Below, one piece after another: positions 25,301 to 40,100 of a stretch of 64,000 nt of DNA. Under the pieces are notes generated by a model. That model was not told the origin of the DNA. It saw only the letters and a program-made list of their open reading frames with translations, and did no database searches. The DNA comes from Blastomussa wellsi (Eukaryota; Cnidaria; Anthozoa; Scleractinia; Plerogyridae). The stretch spans positions 23,125,665 through 23,189,664 of the forward strand of contig OX393566.1 in assembly GCA_947652115.1 (NCBI GenBank). Direction: 5' to 3'. Position numbers and translations under genes: made by a program. Positions within the stretch are counted from its first letter, which is position 1. The number at the start of each line of letters is the position of its first letter.

Positions 25301-28300
25301 GTGCACGTTCGAGTCACGATTGGTTTTGGTTTTACTCCTGATTGGTTGAAAAAGTGGCGCGAAATTATTAAGCCACTCGGACTCACTACGCGAAGTAATG
25401 CAAAACTAAAGCAAACGCAGAATGGCTTTCGACACTGAAGTGAAAACCGCTCTAATACATACAAGACTGAGGCAAGTCTTGCTGCGCGGCCTCTTGCATG
25501 GGGAGGAGTCCCAAATGAACAAGGACGGGGATGTTCGTAGTCTCGCTTAGGGGCGCGGGGGGGGGGGGGGGGGGAGGATTTTGGATTTTGATTCCACTTA
25601 GTAAAGAATCCCAATATTTCTAGCCGTCAAGGGCACGTTTAGTGTTGCAACTGAAGAATTAAGAAGGAATCCATCAGGAAGTCGAGTCGACAAAAATCGA
25701 GTACCAGAATAATTTAAATCACATTGCGTTATTTTCTACCCTTAATAAAAGGTAAAGATGTAAGTAATTATCCGTGATAACACCGACAACAATTTCTTAT
25801 CAGAGCCCGAGAAAATGAATTTTAAAGATCACAAGCTGTAGGCAAAATCTTACGTGTGGCCAGTTTGGTGTTGTTAGAAAAAATTTCTTTTGATAAGATA
25901 TTTGAAGCAGTAACACAAAAGTTTGCAATTAGGTGTAAATAATTTTGGTACAACAATTTCTCATCAGAGCCTGAGTAAATGAATTTCAAAGTTCGCAAGC
26001 TATAGCCAAAATCTCACATCTTTTAAGCGATTCAGTGGAATTAAGTGCAACTTCTAAATTTGTTTTCGATGTTTGGAGCAGTGACACAAAAGCTTGCAAT
26101 AAGGTGTAAACAAATTTGGTACATAATTTTGTCCAATAAATACTCGAAGTCCTGGCGGATTCCGTCTTAAAACCGCCATCACACTGCATTTGCGGTCTAG
26201 AGCAACGCCCAGTTTGCATTAGGGGTTTAATTCAAATCCTACGACAGGCATCCCCGTCTTTTTCAAATAGCATTTCCCCCTCCGGGCCTCTTTATCATAG
26301 TAGCGTTGGAGGTGGCATTGACAGAGTCGCTACACTCACCAAACTCGTACTGCCATAGCTCGTCGCTCCCACCTCTCATGTCGATATACCCTCCAAACAC
26401 GAACATCGAAGTCTCGTGGATCACAGTCGTGTGTGACCGGCGTGTCCCTGGGCCCTAAAAAGAAACAATCAGTTCTGTGAAAAAGGCATTTTAAGGGCCG
26501 ATTCCATCGTATTTTTCATAGTTTTTGTTAAAAAGGAAACGCAAACTGACATTTCTTCAAATCCATTGATGGATTGAAAGGATACCAGAAATATGTAGAA
26601 TCTGCAAGGAAAACGAAGAATGCTAATGTTTTCTGTCCTTATAGAAGCTTACCCACGTTTTAGCTGGTTGCTTTCTCCACACACGAGCACCTGTGGGGGA
26701 GAAGGGAGGGGATGCGTTAGACTAAGAAAACAAATCTCAAGCAAAAAACAATAACGGCGGTACTTACGAAAATTGAAAGTCCATAATGGAGTCTCGTTTG
26801 TTGCAGTAAATTCTCCTCCGAATACATACATGTTACCCTTGAACGAATAAGGAACAAAGAACGACAATGAGCCAGAAATTACATGAAACAGTAAATGGAT
26901 TCGTTGAAAACACGGCGAGGACCTAGTTTATAATTATTGTACGAAGATGAAATCGATCACAGTTTTGGCCAGTTACACGTAAAACCAAGCATAATGGAAC
27001 TCTGCTTAGAGCGGTTTTCAACTGAGTTTTAAAAAACAATTGTTTCACGCTTTTAGCTGTGCACCATCGAATTATGATGCAATTGGGAAGTCAAGAAGCT
27101 TGCGTTACTCTCGGCTGTCGCCTTTCTTGCTGAAATCTGTGCTCTCCAAACTTCGCGCGTGCACCATTATTCGCTGGTGCACGCTAAAGCATAAACCAAT
27201 GCTTTCAGCTGATTCTGCATTACTTCGCTTAGTGCTTGGTTCAAAAACCACGTGCCACTTTGTCAACCAATCAAAAGTAAAACCAATCGTGACTCGCGCG
27301 TGCACGTTTTCCCGCGTTTTGTGTCGGCTACGTGTAATTACTTCGAGTTTTGATTGGATCACTGGATTGTCTCTGTTCTTTGTGATTGGCCAACCTTTTC
27401 TTTAAACTTTGCCAGGTCGTTATTCTCTTAAGAGAACCTAAAGTTTGAGAACCTAAAGTTTGAAATAAAGAAGTGAACATGCAATACTGAGGAATCTGAG
27501 GAATCACCTGCGAGTTTCATTTCACCGTCCCGGCGTTTTATGCTAAGATGCAGGTGTTATGGTTAATTCTTACCTTGTAAGTTAATGCAGTATGCTCCTG
27601 CAGGGACGGTGGTCTGAAGTCGCCTTCAACAGGAACGTTATTCCACATGTTCGAGGCTATGAGATAAGAACAGTAAAGTTTAATATAAACCCGAGCAGTA
27701 TATGAATTGAGCTCTAAAATATCCTTTCATAACCTTTTATTTGGCAAAGGAGGCCTTTAGTCTCCTTCTCTATTTGCCAAAACGGCTAACGGTTGCTGTA
27801 GAGTGTTTTCACATGACGTCACGGCGGCCATATTGGTGTCCCAAAACAAAGAAACTGCGGCCATATTGGTGTCTCAAAGAAATGCTCCGGGAATTGAACT
27901 CTATTGTTACGAAAATATAATCTTTTGTTTCAGCAATCCAATATGGCCGCTCGTCACGTGTGTGAAAATATTCTATAAATCAGTGATCAAAGAAATTCCA
28001 CTCTTGAATGGTATTTTTCGGAAATTTTAAGACTTCAAGCTGCTCAAACTTCCTTCAATGTAACCGAAAAAGAAAACACTGGACGGGACCCCTTTTTCAC
28101 CAGCAAAAACTTCCAGTCATGACAGGCTACGTTTGACGTCAGTTATATACTATAATAGCACCAATACCCGCCGACATACCGATATCGTATCTCCAAAAAT
28201 CTTTAAGAGTTCCCCTGGTCCCTCGGCCTCCATATACGAACACACCTCCACCCCAAACACATACTGAGTGTCTGTTACGCGCGCAAGGCATGCTCAGGCT

Positions 28301-31300
28301 GGCAGGGAAGACTGGGCTCCACAGGTAATCGGCATCTGCATAACTACCACTGAACACGGGCTCTGGGGAAGGATTGGAAACTATTTTAGTGCTACAAGCT
28401 TAGCAAACGCCAGCATAAGATTCGAAAAGAAACTGAGTACAACACAAAAAGGACTAAAAACCACACGAGTCACTAGAAAAATATTCTGTATTCACCATTA
28501 GCAGCCTGTTCCTCCTCTGCACCTTGTTGTAAGCCATCGACCCACGTCTGGCTTAACAGCTCTGTGCGTCTAAAAACATAACATTCATTTGAATCCACCC
28601 AAGGGACGATACTTTAAATTATTACGTTCCACTTCAAGTTCCAGTAAATTCGATTGCGAACGTGGGGAAATGGGCAATCAAACAGCACTTTTTTTCATTT
28701 TGCAAATATGGCATACACCTTACCGTGTTCCTTGTTGTGTAGTGGTGACAAAACCAGGTGGCCTGTGACTTTCTTGAACAAGATCATGCTGTGGGAATGA
28801 AAGAAAACCGCCCGACATGAATTCAGTTGTCAATTTTCCTTATTGGTGACCTTCATATTGTTCATATGTTGCTGGCCAGTTGCGGAGACTGTCGGTGCAA
28901 GTTGTCTTCCTTCGCGATCCCATCCTTTCCTCCGTTTTTGCTATCTTTTACTTTCATTACCTTCTTGACTTCAGTGTTCCTACAGTATCTCTCACCCACC
29001 CATTCTGTCCTTAACCTAGCTTCCCTTTGCAAAAGGATAAACAGATATCGCTGGTTATCAAAATTCATTTCTCAGAGGATCCCCTAAGACCGCAATTATT
29101 ATTTTCCGGCTTCGAACGAATAACGCAGAAGTATAATTAATCGGAAATCGTAGCTAATCCTGCGGCTTCTTACCTGCGAGCCTGCGTTAAACTGTTTGTC
29201 TTTAATACTGGAGTGCTGGAATACCGAGTCCACAATGAGAGGATGTCTTCTCATCCAGCTTACAAACTCTGCCTTGGTCAGCTTTCCATTCTGTGGAAAG
29301 ACAGTCAGTAAAGACGGTGGCAAACGACGACACATTGTTGCGGACACAAATGTTTCGCTGTTTACCCGCGCGCGCAACATTGTTGCGGACACAAATGTTT
29401 CGCTGTTTACCCGCGCACGCAACATTGTTGCGGACACAAATGTTTCGCTGTTTACCCGCGCGCAACATTGTTGCGGACACAAATGTTTCGCTGTTTACCC
29501 GCGCGCAACATTGTTGCGGACACAAATCTTTCCCTATTTGCCCGCGCGGGGACACAAATTTTGTGTCCAAGGCACAAAAAATGTTTCGTATTTCGTATTC
29601 AGAAACATTTTGTGTTTGCAAAAATGTTTCCGCGTTTGCGCGCGCAACAAATCATCATGGGCAACAATGTGTCCGCAACAGTGTGTCCTCGTTTGCCACC
29701 GCCATAAGAAAATCGTAAGAAAATCGGAGGAAAAGAAGAAAGAAAGGTGTACTGAGGTGGCCAAACAGAAAACGAGAAAATATTAAACAAGAGACCAAGG
29801 AACAAGATGGTTAGAAAGGCATAAGATCATAGATAGAAAGTCATTCACTGAATTAACACCTTGCTAGGTGGTAATTTAATTAGCTAAAATCTTTTGAAGA
29901 AAAAGACGTATTTTAAGAACTTCATGCAAAACTACCACCTATATTAAAATCTAATTATTTTATCGCTCCCTGTTGTGACCTCGAACTCGTTGGATGAAAA
30001 CAATTACACTGTAGAGAAAATATGGCAGAAAATTAAGGAACGGAGCTTAGAGAAAATATTTAACTCTTCTCCTTCTTGGAGCGCACAGCAAAGCCCCATC
30101 TGCATAGACACCAGCTTTGTTTAGATTACATAAATGATAATTTACATTCAGAATCAAAAGACGGCTACGCGTTTTATCGATCGCCATTGCCATGCCTCGA
30201 ATGAACGACCCCAAGTTTAGTAATAGCACATGAGTAGCAACGAATTTGCAAAACGTAAAACTAGACTTATAAGCAGAATACAAGCATGGAAAGGCCGGTT
30301 TAAACCGTGAACGCGATTGTAAAAAAGCCACATAGTTTATGGATGTTTAATAATTGGATGCCACTAAACGGATTGAGAATTCATTTTTGTCGGAACGATG
30401 AAAAAAAAAACGAGAATATGTTCAAGTCCTCGATGGTTGTGTCCTCTGTTTACAGCAAAGACTTCTTCATTCAATGCACTAATAAGTCAAAAGTTCGTAA
30501 TTGAAAAATAAAAGATAAGAACGGCTAAAAACACATGGAGCTTGTCCAAAATAAAAACTTGGCTCCAACAAAACAGGATAACGGCTAATTTTCTCGTGTA
30601 CGTGAGAACATTTCGTTCTTGCGTGAATAACTGCATCAAAGCAGAGGCCTTATCGTATGCAAATATATATATTCAATTGCAACGTTCGAGCGTATATACA
30701 CAAGAGCTACAATATATGGCAGAAGCTTCTCCATAACTGTTACAGTAGAACTCGTGCAAGTAAGAAAAGCAGAAGTAGATGCTAGTTTAATTAAGTAGCG
30801 AGGTTTTTAGCTGTGATTTTACGTAATCCACGAAATGTTTCGCCTGTGTAGCAACAGTATATAAGTTAATCACGAATTAATCTCTAGCGAAATGAACGAG
30901 CGTACATGAATGAACTGATCGCATAATGAATAATGGAACCTCAGTTAGCTTCGCATCAAAACTTACTGAATTTTTTCCACTCCAGCTTTCCTTGTCCGAT
31001 GTTCACTCCATTTCTTGACAATAAAGCGAACAAAACTGCGTCAAAAAAAGCTATTTCGGCGAATTGAAGCCAGAAATCTCAATAATAGCGACCGTTGAAT
31101 CATCGATTGAAATGCTAATCATTAAGACCGAAATTTGAATTTGTAATCATTCCAAAACTTATCGTTCCAATCAGCTGCCCAACAAAAGTGAATTTGTTGA
31201 CTTAGAGCGCCTTTGACAAAGGTCGCATCCTTTATTGTTTAATACACTCAAATAATAAAAAAAAGACGACAAAAAGCGGAACAAATGTAAATATGACATT

Positions 31301-34300
31301 ATTACAGGTCACGTTATTATAAGAAGACAAGTACTACGAAAAATGGACAAGATATCAACAAGGGAATTTTTAAAGAAAAGACGGAGAAAAATATATGTGA
31401 ATGAGATAGGCCTGGTTTAAGCTGGAAAGGGGAAAAATATTATCGACTTTTATGCTGGAAAAACATTTTAATTTGCATTTTCAATCTTTTGAGTGAAAAT
31501 TTTAGCCAATTCGACTTGAAGTTCAAATGCAGTGTAAAATGATCACTTTTAAAATTATGCGATGTGTTGAAAAAAAAACACTGCCAGGATGGAATGAAGG
31601 AGTCGAACCAAATTATAAACGAACAGTTTTAATTTACCTACAAAGATCATTAATTACCAGCTGTAAGCAATGAATACATTACAAAACGAAAAGAAAATAG
31701 AGAAAATGTCGATATGATCACGCAAAATCGCAATGGGCCATTTCCGAGTTCTCTTTTGCAGTGTCAAAACGAGTCTAAGCTTTAATAAGTGCAGAACACT
31801 TCATTATAAAAATGTATTTTACCTGCATCTTCATTCTCATGCGAAACTAGCTCCTTTCCTTATGCATCGTTTCGCACTTGAAACAGAGGGAAAAGCCGGG
31901 AACTCGGAAATGGCCTATTGACCTAACTCGTGGCTTCATAGTTCAGTTGGTATCGCACGTCATCCATCGAGCGAGCGCGCTGAGGAGAAACAAAGGGCCA
32001 GAAGCCGTTTCGTAGCTTTGCTGGTAGTTTACTCTCTAAAATGGTCGGTGACCCCTACTTTTTTTCCCATGAACTGATTTTATTTACAATTCTCGGCAGA
32101 TTGCGTGTGTTTCAAAAGAAACGTGGTGTATCGTTTTTCAGAAATGAGAGAAAAAACGAGAGTTTTCCTTCCCAGCGAATGGCGCACAAGACCAAAACAC
32201 CTTTTACGCGACGTTTCTTGCGTTTTGCTCTCGCGCTTGTGCCGGACTGATTACACATTTTCCCGCGCTCTCGACCGCTAACCATTTTCACCCGCTCGTG
32301 AAAAGGTTACGTTATGCTAGCATTGTTTTTGTGAGGCAAAAGCATTTTGAAAGCACTTTTCGAGAATTTTAATGGCATTTTCCCTGAAATGAATTATTTG
32401 TCAAAGAAAGTGAAGACTTGAAACTACTTTGGGTGCAGCCGTCTAGTATTTCACTTTTTCGCTTTTGGAAACAGTAGACGGCTGCACGAAGACTAACTTA
32501 AAACTTGATATTGGCAATTTAAAATGCCACTCTTCTACAACCGAGTGGCAACTGAGAAGAAATCAGAGGGTTCAAGAGTCAAAGACGCCATTGTTTGTTT
32601 TCGTTCATCCGTGATCTGTGTTACCATAGGCATATGGGCCGGGGGGGGGGGGGGGTGGGAGAGCAGCAGCCACCCACACTCTCCAATTTTGGGCAACTCA
32701 GATTTTTTGGGAAGCAAGAGAAATTTTGGTGGGGGGAGATCGAGCATTTTCCTGCGCTTGGGTTCAGTTACAATTATTTTTTACCTCACCCCTTGCATCA
32801 GTTACAAATTTTCACGTTCTGTTTAAATAGCTTTGCGATCTGATTGGTTGTCTTCTTCTTTCGATTCTTGTGATTTGACAGATGACATGACATTGATCCA
32901 GGGAAGGCTAGACACATGCTTTTCAAGGTGGAATTCCACTGTCGCGTAATTTTTTACGTGCGTAAATAAAATTATAGACGATGTATGGAAAACTTGCGTA
33001 CACGTTTACGCAAGCCGTTCATACATTGTCTCTAAATTTTTTTACACACGTAAAAAAACACGCGACAGTGGAAATCCACCTTAGCGTCACCCTAAAAATC
33101 GTGCCATTATGCCGGAAATTATGCTCGTTTCAGACCATTATGCTCGTGTGATACTGGCTGAAATTTCGCCCTTGAGTCCACGGTACGTCCCCAAAGCTTA
33201 AAAAGCAAAATCTCTCTCGGGACATGCCATGTTGTGATTGTTGTCAGGATTACTGCCAAGCCTGATGGACCTGGGATGATGTAACCAGGCCTCTAAACCA
33301 GTAACTAACTCTTACAAAGAGCTGAATAATCAGACAGGAGGCAAATTCGATATTTTTTCTTACAGATTCACTGAAATAGGGAAAATATTAATTTTTTTAT
33401 CATTATGCTAAAACTATGCCGTAAACTTAGCCATTATGCCGGCGTTATGCTCGATGCTCTGACTATTCCATTATGCCCAAAATTATGCCGGCATAATGTA
33501 TCTAACCCTAATCCAGGGCACGCGAACCTAGGCCCACAAAACTATCCTACCTCACGCCACTTATTACTGTCCTCACACTGCCTGGTGGCATCTCGGACAA
33601 AGTTATCTACAGCACTGTCCACTTCTAACAGTTCCAAACACTCGACGCCATCTGCATTAGAAGAGACGAAAAAAACTGAAGTATTAAAAAAATGTTAGCC
33701 TGTATAAACACTACTCTTGATTCATAAAATTCTCCAAGCTTGAAATCCGACTCTGATCACTCCATTCCGCGACGAAGACGATCCGTAGATTATGATCAGC
33801 TTTTATTTCATACACGAAATTTTTTGACAGAACATTGATAGAAGAAGGAACGGGGATACAAACACTACTGAAACATTTACTCACCTTGAGACTGGCCTTC
33901 TCTGACATGGATAATTCTACAATAGAAAGAAGATCGAAACTGCATTAGTACATAACAAGACATGTGACCAAATTTCAAAGACAACACCGAAGTAAAATTT
34001 TACATTTATCCAACGTATTACCTCGCTGCGGCAGACAGTACTGACTTCAGCATGATACTAATCTCAGAAATACTGAGTCCATCTGTTCCTGAAAAAGATT
34101 TTGAGCATTTTATACGCTTCACTCAAATCATGAGTAACAGTATGGATTAGCGAGAAAAAGACGTCATTAAGCTATTTTTGACCCCAATAAGGTCATTTCC
34201 GACCAATCAACCAAGTCACGTTTACCTAAATGGGTTACTACATGCAATTTTCGCGCGTTTCTGCTGCCGTGTCACGCCAGTTCAACAATTTGTGATTGTA

Positions 34301-37089
34301 AACCAATTCACATTTAAATAGACCCTATGCAAAAATGGCTGCCATTGTTGCTTGTAGTCTGGTCAAGTTTGTTAAGATTCCGATTGCGACACTTGGAAGT
34401 AAATGGCATAATATACTACTCTGAGAAGTTTCAGTGTTTTTGGTTAAATTCCTGCAAAATTGTGACTGATTTAAATTTAAGAGATTTGTATGGAAAAAGC
34501 TACTCTTGCCCGCCTAGCCTCGCTTTCATGTTTTTGGCAATATAAATGGTCCTATAACTTTCCATTGGTTGGACGCATAGCCTCATAACTCCGTATATCG
34601 ATTTAATATGACTTAATCTTTAAGGGAAAGTAATTAATTCTCTTGACAAATGTTTATTTTCGAGGCCAAAGAAATAGCGGCCGCCATATTTGCATAGGGT
34701 CAATAAAGAGGCATTTTCCGATTGCGTGTAGAACCCACCTAAAAAGCTTGTACAAAGTGATAGTTTGTTCGGCTTCTGGGCCAACTTCACTGGGAAAATA
34801 TTTATTCAGAGATATCAAACTAAATCTTACAGACCAACATACTTGACCCTTCGCGTACTTCATGACTAAACTACAAAACCAACAATAAAATAATAATACT
34901 AAGAAGAGTTTTTTAAAGTCTACAAATTCGGGGGTGGAAGCGGAATAATTGGATCTCACTTATTCATTATTCCTTTCATTTTTTTCTGAGTTATTCATTA
35001 TTCATTTTTCAATTTTTCTCGATATTCATTATTCCGTATTCGAGTTTGTAGAGCAAGCTTCTTGAGTGCTCTCCAAGCTTCCCGCGTGCACCATAACTCG
35101 ATGGTGTACAGCTAAAAGCATGAACCAATTGTTTTATAACATTGCCGGTGGAAATTTACATAAAAAAAAACCCACGCCAGAAAAAAAATATGGCGAAGCG
35201 ATTTGCCCAAGTTATCAGCGTGCTCCACTGGATTTTAGAATATAGCCCTGTATGCTCGCCATGGAATCTTAGCGGGCTTTATTTTTAATAGAACATGGGC
35301 AAAAACTATAGAAGCCCGGTACACCGGATGTAGCTTTTCTATACCTCAAGTGGGCATTATTTTCTTTTATAATATGGATAGGACTCTGCGCGCGCTCCGA
35401 TTGGTCAAAAACCCATGTTTTATCAGAGTATAAAACATAGAAAAAGCGTGCTTTATTGTTTTTCGTCAGCTTTACTCTAGTCAAAATTCGCAAGGGATGG
35501 CGGCGAACATTTTCTATGAAGAAATTCCGGACAAAATTCTGAGTCAAGCTGCAGAGATTGTCGAAGAAGCTTCTATTAAAGTTCGAGAGGAAAGTAGAAG
35601 CGAAATTAAATTGCTTCAGTTTATCGATCGTGCGTGTTTTGTCGTTTCTACTCGCGGCGTATAAAATCTATATCATAAAGCAAATGAAGAAGCCTAAGCC
35701 ATATATTATACTGTCATAAAACACTCCGGACATTTGAGAAGACTCGGGAAATGTAGAAAACACTCGCCTGTGGCTCGTGTTTTCTACATTTCCCTCGTGT
35801 TCTCAAATGCCCGTTGTGTTTTATGACAGTATAACGGTATGGCTTAGGCTTCTTTATTTGTTAAATAGAACATGGATACCCATCTTCTAGTACGAAAATA
35901 GAGCACGCTTACGTATTCTGAATTTGATTGCGCGGCTCTGCTAGCTAGGTTGTAATTAGTATTATAAATATCTAAGAACGTCAAATATGATAAGCTGTTG
36001 CTAAATCTCTAGTTTTTGCAACAAAAGAAAAACAAAAAAACGCGAATTTTCTAATTAAGGGCTGGTTGCTTTGGAAACATCAAAGTCATTGGTCACGTGA
36101 TAATAGTTTCAAATTGTTGCCAATACAATTTTAGGAAAAGTCATCAAGCCCGATACAAATATAACTGTAACATTCATTAGCTACTAAATTTTAACCTAAA
36201 GAATTACTTTTAGGAATTGAAGGTAGGGGGCATTAACATATACTTAGCTTTTAAAAACGTGTCTTTCCGCACAATGGTCTACCGGGGCTTTAGTGAGATT
36301 TTTAGCGAGCCACACTCTTCCAGTTATGTTGCCCACCAGTGCATGACGATGGTCTCAGAAATAGAGATATATATAAGATCTATAAGAGCTGTTATAGTTC
36401 ACCATTAAATTTTCTCCGATTCTCATTGGTCTAAATTAAACACGTGACGCGATAGTGTTCATCCGCGGAGGGCACTATCAGCGCATAGTGCCCCTCCGAG
36501 GAAAATACCCGGATGGATAGTGCCCGTCCGTGATTTTTTTTTTGGAAACAAGCGGGCTTTCGTTAAAAAAAAAACATTCAAACGCTATTTGATTGATCTG
36601 CATTTAGAGGGTTTCTTGCCTGATTTTCGTGTATTCGTACATTTCGGCTTGCAGCAAAAACTCAAAAAGCTGTTTTGTGAATCTGCGTGCGGAAGAAAAT
36701 TTAGTGTTGAACATGTCACGGAACTATCGGTCTGATAGTTGCCCTTTGGAAATTTGATGGGCTCTAGCATATTTGCTCGCTTCGCTTCTCGGGCAAATAT
36801 TTGTTTTAAGAACATCAAATTTCCGCAGGGCAACTATCAGCCGATAGTTCCTCGACAGAAACACTATATTGTTTAAATAGTGTTTCTCGGCGAGCGGACA
36901 CTATAGAGTCACGTGAGCAAAAATCAGAATCAAAAAAAATTTGGTGGTGAACTGTAATCGCCGATAGAAAACGATCGCGCACCTGTTGCTCTATGAAGGC
37001 AAGATTTAATAAAGTATTGTATTATATTGTATTGTATTGCATAATTTTATTAAACTGTTAGCTTTTTGGATGCAATCTTTTAGAATTTC

Positions 37090-37125
<36 letters not shown>

Positions 37126-40100
37126 TGAGCGATAGTCAACTCGGATACGCCTCATTGACTATTTGGTCATAGAAAACTCGGGCTCATAGTCTAATTGTTA
37201 ATTAGAGAAGGGTGGGGTTCCATGGGGGTAATTTCTCCCTTCCCGTGCACACCAGATAGACTTTAGGACGGAAAGGTACCGCTCATGAAATGTTAGGGCA
37301 TAGGCTATTAAAAAGCAACAACTAATCACGATTTATATAGTAAAGAACGTACATGTACATGAATTGTTCAATTGATACGTACCATCAAGGTTGAACTGCG
37401 GCACAGAAGGAGTCCAGAAAGAAATATGGATTGAAAGAAAAAGCGAAATAAAAGTCAAAAAATGATAAATATTGTTGGATGGTGCAATTTGGTCTTCAGA
37501 TTTTGACTCCCACTTTCAAAATTGTGCATGTGGGTCAATGGGATGCCATGCACACTTACAACAAAAACGTGACATCAAGTCAACACAAACAACTATGTGG
37601 AAACCGTCTGCAGTTTTCAAATCACTGCCGAAAGTAATCCACGTTTGCATTGGTTTTGCATTACTGCACTTGGTGATAGATTGAAAAAACTTGTGCCACT
37701 TTCTCAGAAGTTACCATACAAAACCAATCGTGCCTCGCTCGAGCATGTTTTTCCACACTTTCGCTGGCAATGTATAACATTTTGCTTCAACTTTTCATTG
37801 ACGCACTGGTCTGGAATGCCTGACCGTGTTCTTTGTGATTGGACTGAGTGCTTACTTTGAATTAGTTTTAAGACACTCAATTAAAAATCTCTCTAGTTGA
37901 CTACAGTCAATCAAATTTGAAAAGCATGGAAAATGTATTTATGAAATAAAGTGATAAATGGCGATATTTGGAGAGAAACAGCCTCAGATGATTTTCATGT
38001 GGGTCCTCTATCCAGGTCGAATCAAAATTTTGAATTTAGATATGTTGGTTTTTGAGGGGGGAGGGCCCGGGAAACAGAGAACCTGGAGAAAAAACCTTGG
38101 AGTGAGGTGAAAATGTTCAACCGACAACAAGCTCAATCCACAATCCACATGTCTGACCGGCCAGAAAATAATAATTAATGTCAAACCCAATGTAAGATCG
38201 TCATGCCTCAAATTTGCATTCATGCTATGCTATACCTTTTTCTCAGTTTTATGTGTGTTCTTTTTGTTGTTTTTATATGCGCGTTGGAATGTGTCGCTTA
38301 CTGTAATTTATTCAAGTAGGTCTTAGCAAGTAGGCGGTATATTAGATTACCGTTGTCGAGTTTCAGTTTTCATTGTACTACATGGCGAGCTCGGTCTTTC
38401 TTGCACTCGGTGCAGCTTGTTACTTTGCGTTGTTCTGCAGCCCAGGCACCACATTACAAATGTAGGTCTCTGTCTTTTGGGTTATAGTTTGTGTCTTTCG
38501 CCTAGTTAACTTTGCTTTGTTCATATTTATTTTCAGTTTTAACCGTACCACTTTTGTGATGCAAAATAAAAATATTGCGTGTTAGAAATATCAGTGGAGG
38601 TTCCTGGTGGTTCGCGTTGGCAGTTATACCTGGTCCACATTGATGGGAGGTGAGGGCTCTCACCACCGTTCCATCCTCACTTGCCTGTTTTCAGTGAAGT
38701 GAATTCCTTTGATGACCAGGTATATTGTTACCAGAGTCACAGAGACCAGCCCTTGGATTGAATACAGGAGGAAACTCCATCCATTTACATCCACATTGTA
38801 AGGTGCAGTCTGGTCCTCAGATATTTGGCACATTGTGCAGGTCCAGAAAATATCCATACTCCTCCCACAGAAGGGATTGGAAATTTCTGGGGGTGGGGAT
38901 TTCTCAGAAACCAAAAAAATTAAAAAAATGTATGAAGATTAATTGGAATTTCCAGAGGGGTTGGGGGAGGTTTAAGTAAAAATCCCTTCTGTGGGGGAGG
39001 TATGGATGACGATGGCACCTGTCACACAGCAAAAAAAAGGAAGACCCAATTTGATGGAAAAATCATACCAGAAAATTGGGTTCAACAGAGTCAACAGTTT
39101 GAGAGCTACCAGTAATTTTTAATTATTACCGCTAATTGTTGAAAAGGGAGGGGGGGGGGGAAGGTTGGGTGGGGTGGGGTATAGACAATTTTTTAATCTA
39201 CATTGTACCTTGTACACCTGCAGTTCAAGGGTTTGCACAATCCAATCATAAAGTCATTGATTTGCTCACCATGTCAAAGATGATCTGTCCTCTTTCTTCA
39301 GTTGAGCCTCTTAAACACAAAGCAAGTCCACCTACATGGTAACATAAAAAGAACATTGTTGAAATTCAAATAAATCAGAAATTGTGTCACAGCACCTCAT
39401 ACAGAAAGTCTCCATCCTTAACCTTTCACCTCGGTGTTGCCGAATATACCATCGACAAGAAAATGGTACAGAAGGGTCACTACATAATATTTCCTTTTTT
39501 TTTTCATTTGAATAATGGTAACCTCTTTTATTAAAGCCTTTCACTAATCAACTGTTTGGTGGCTCTGTTCAAGGCATTTTGAAAAGACCTTTAATTGTAG
39601 GGAGAACTGCCTTTGTGTACTAAATGTCATGAAATCTCAACCTTTTGAAATACATTCAGCAAGAAAAAAGTACCCCTTTCAGGCGGAACCTCCCTGTGAG
39701 TCCACTATAGAGAGTACCGTACTAGCCCCCCCCCCCCTTCGCACCACCACCGCCACCACCCCCGGGAAGTGACCCTAATTGCATGTTTTAGACAAGTTTG
39801 GCTGAGCTATCAGTTTGTGTTTTTGGCAAGATGCAGTTAAAATCCCCATTGTGATGCAAGACAAGCTCGACATACTATCAAACTATGTATTAACAAACTT
39901 GACATGATACCATTTTGTGTATTTATGAATAGACCATTCCCACATGTTTCGATGCTCACGAACAATGGTTTCAAGCAAGGCTGGCTTTCACAATTTGCAC
40001 ATAGTTTCATACACTTAAAGTACTTTTGTCCACCTCAGAGTCGACTTGAAACCATTGTTTGTAATCACTGGTCTGAGCGGATGCAGGGAAGGTCTATTTA

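Noticed and set aside
29330..29560. CRISPR-like array
   Set aside because: The units are contiguous minisatellite repeats without unique spacers, in an animal intron.
29196..29786. A 196-codon repetitive protein on the plus strand
   Set aside because: It is produced by the minisatellite; all strands and several frames are open there, and the minus strand holds a real EF-hand exon.
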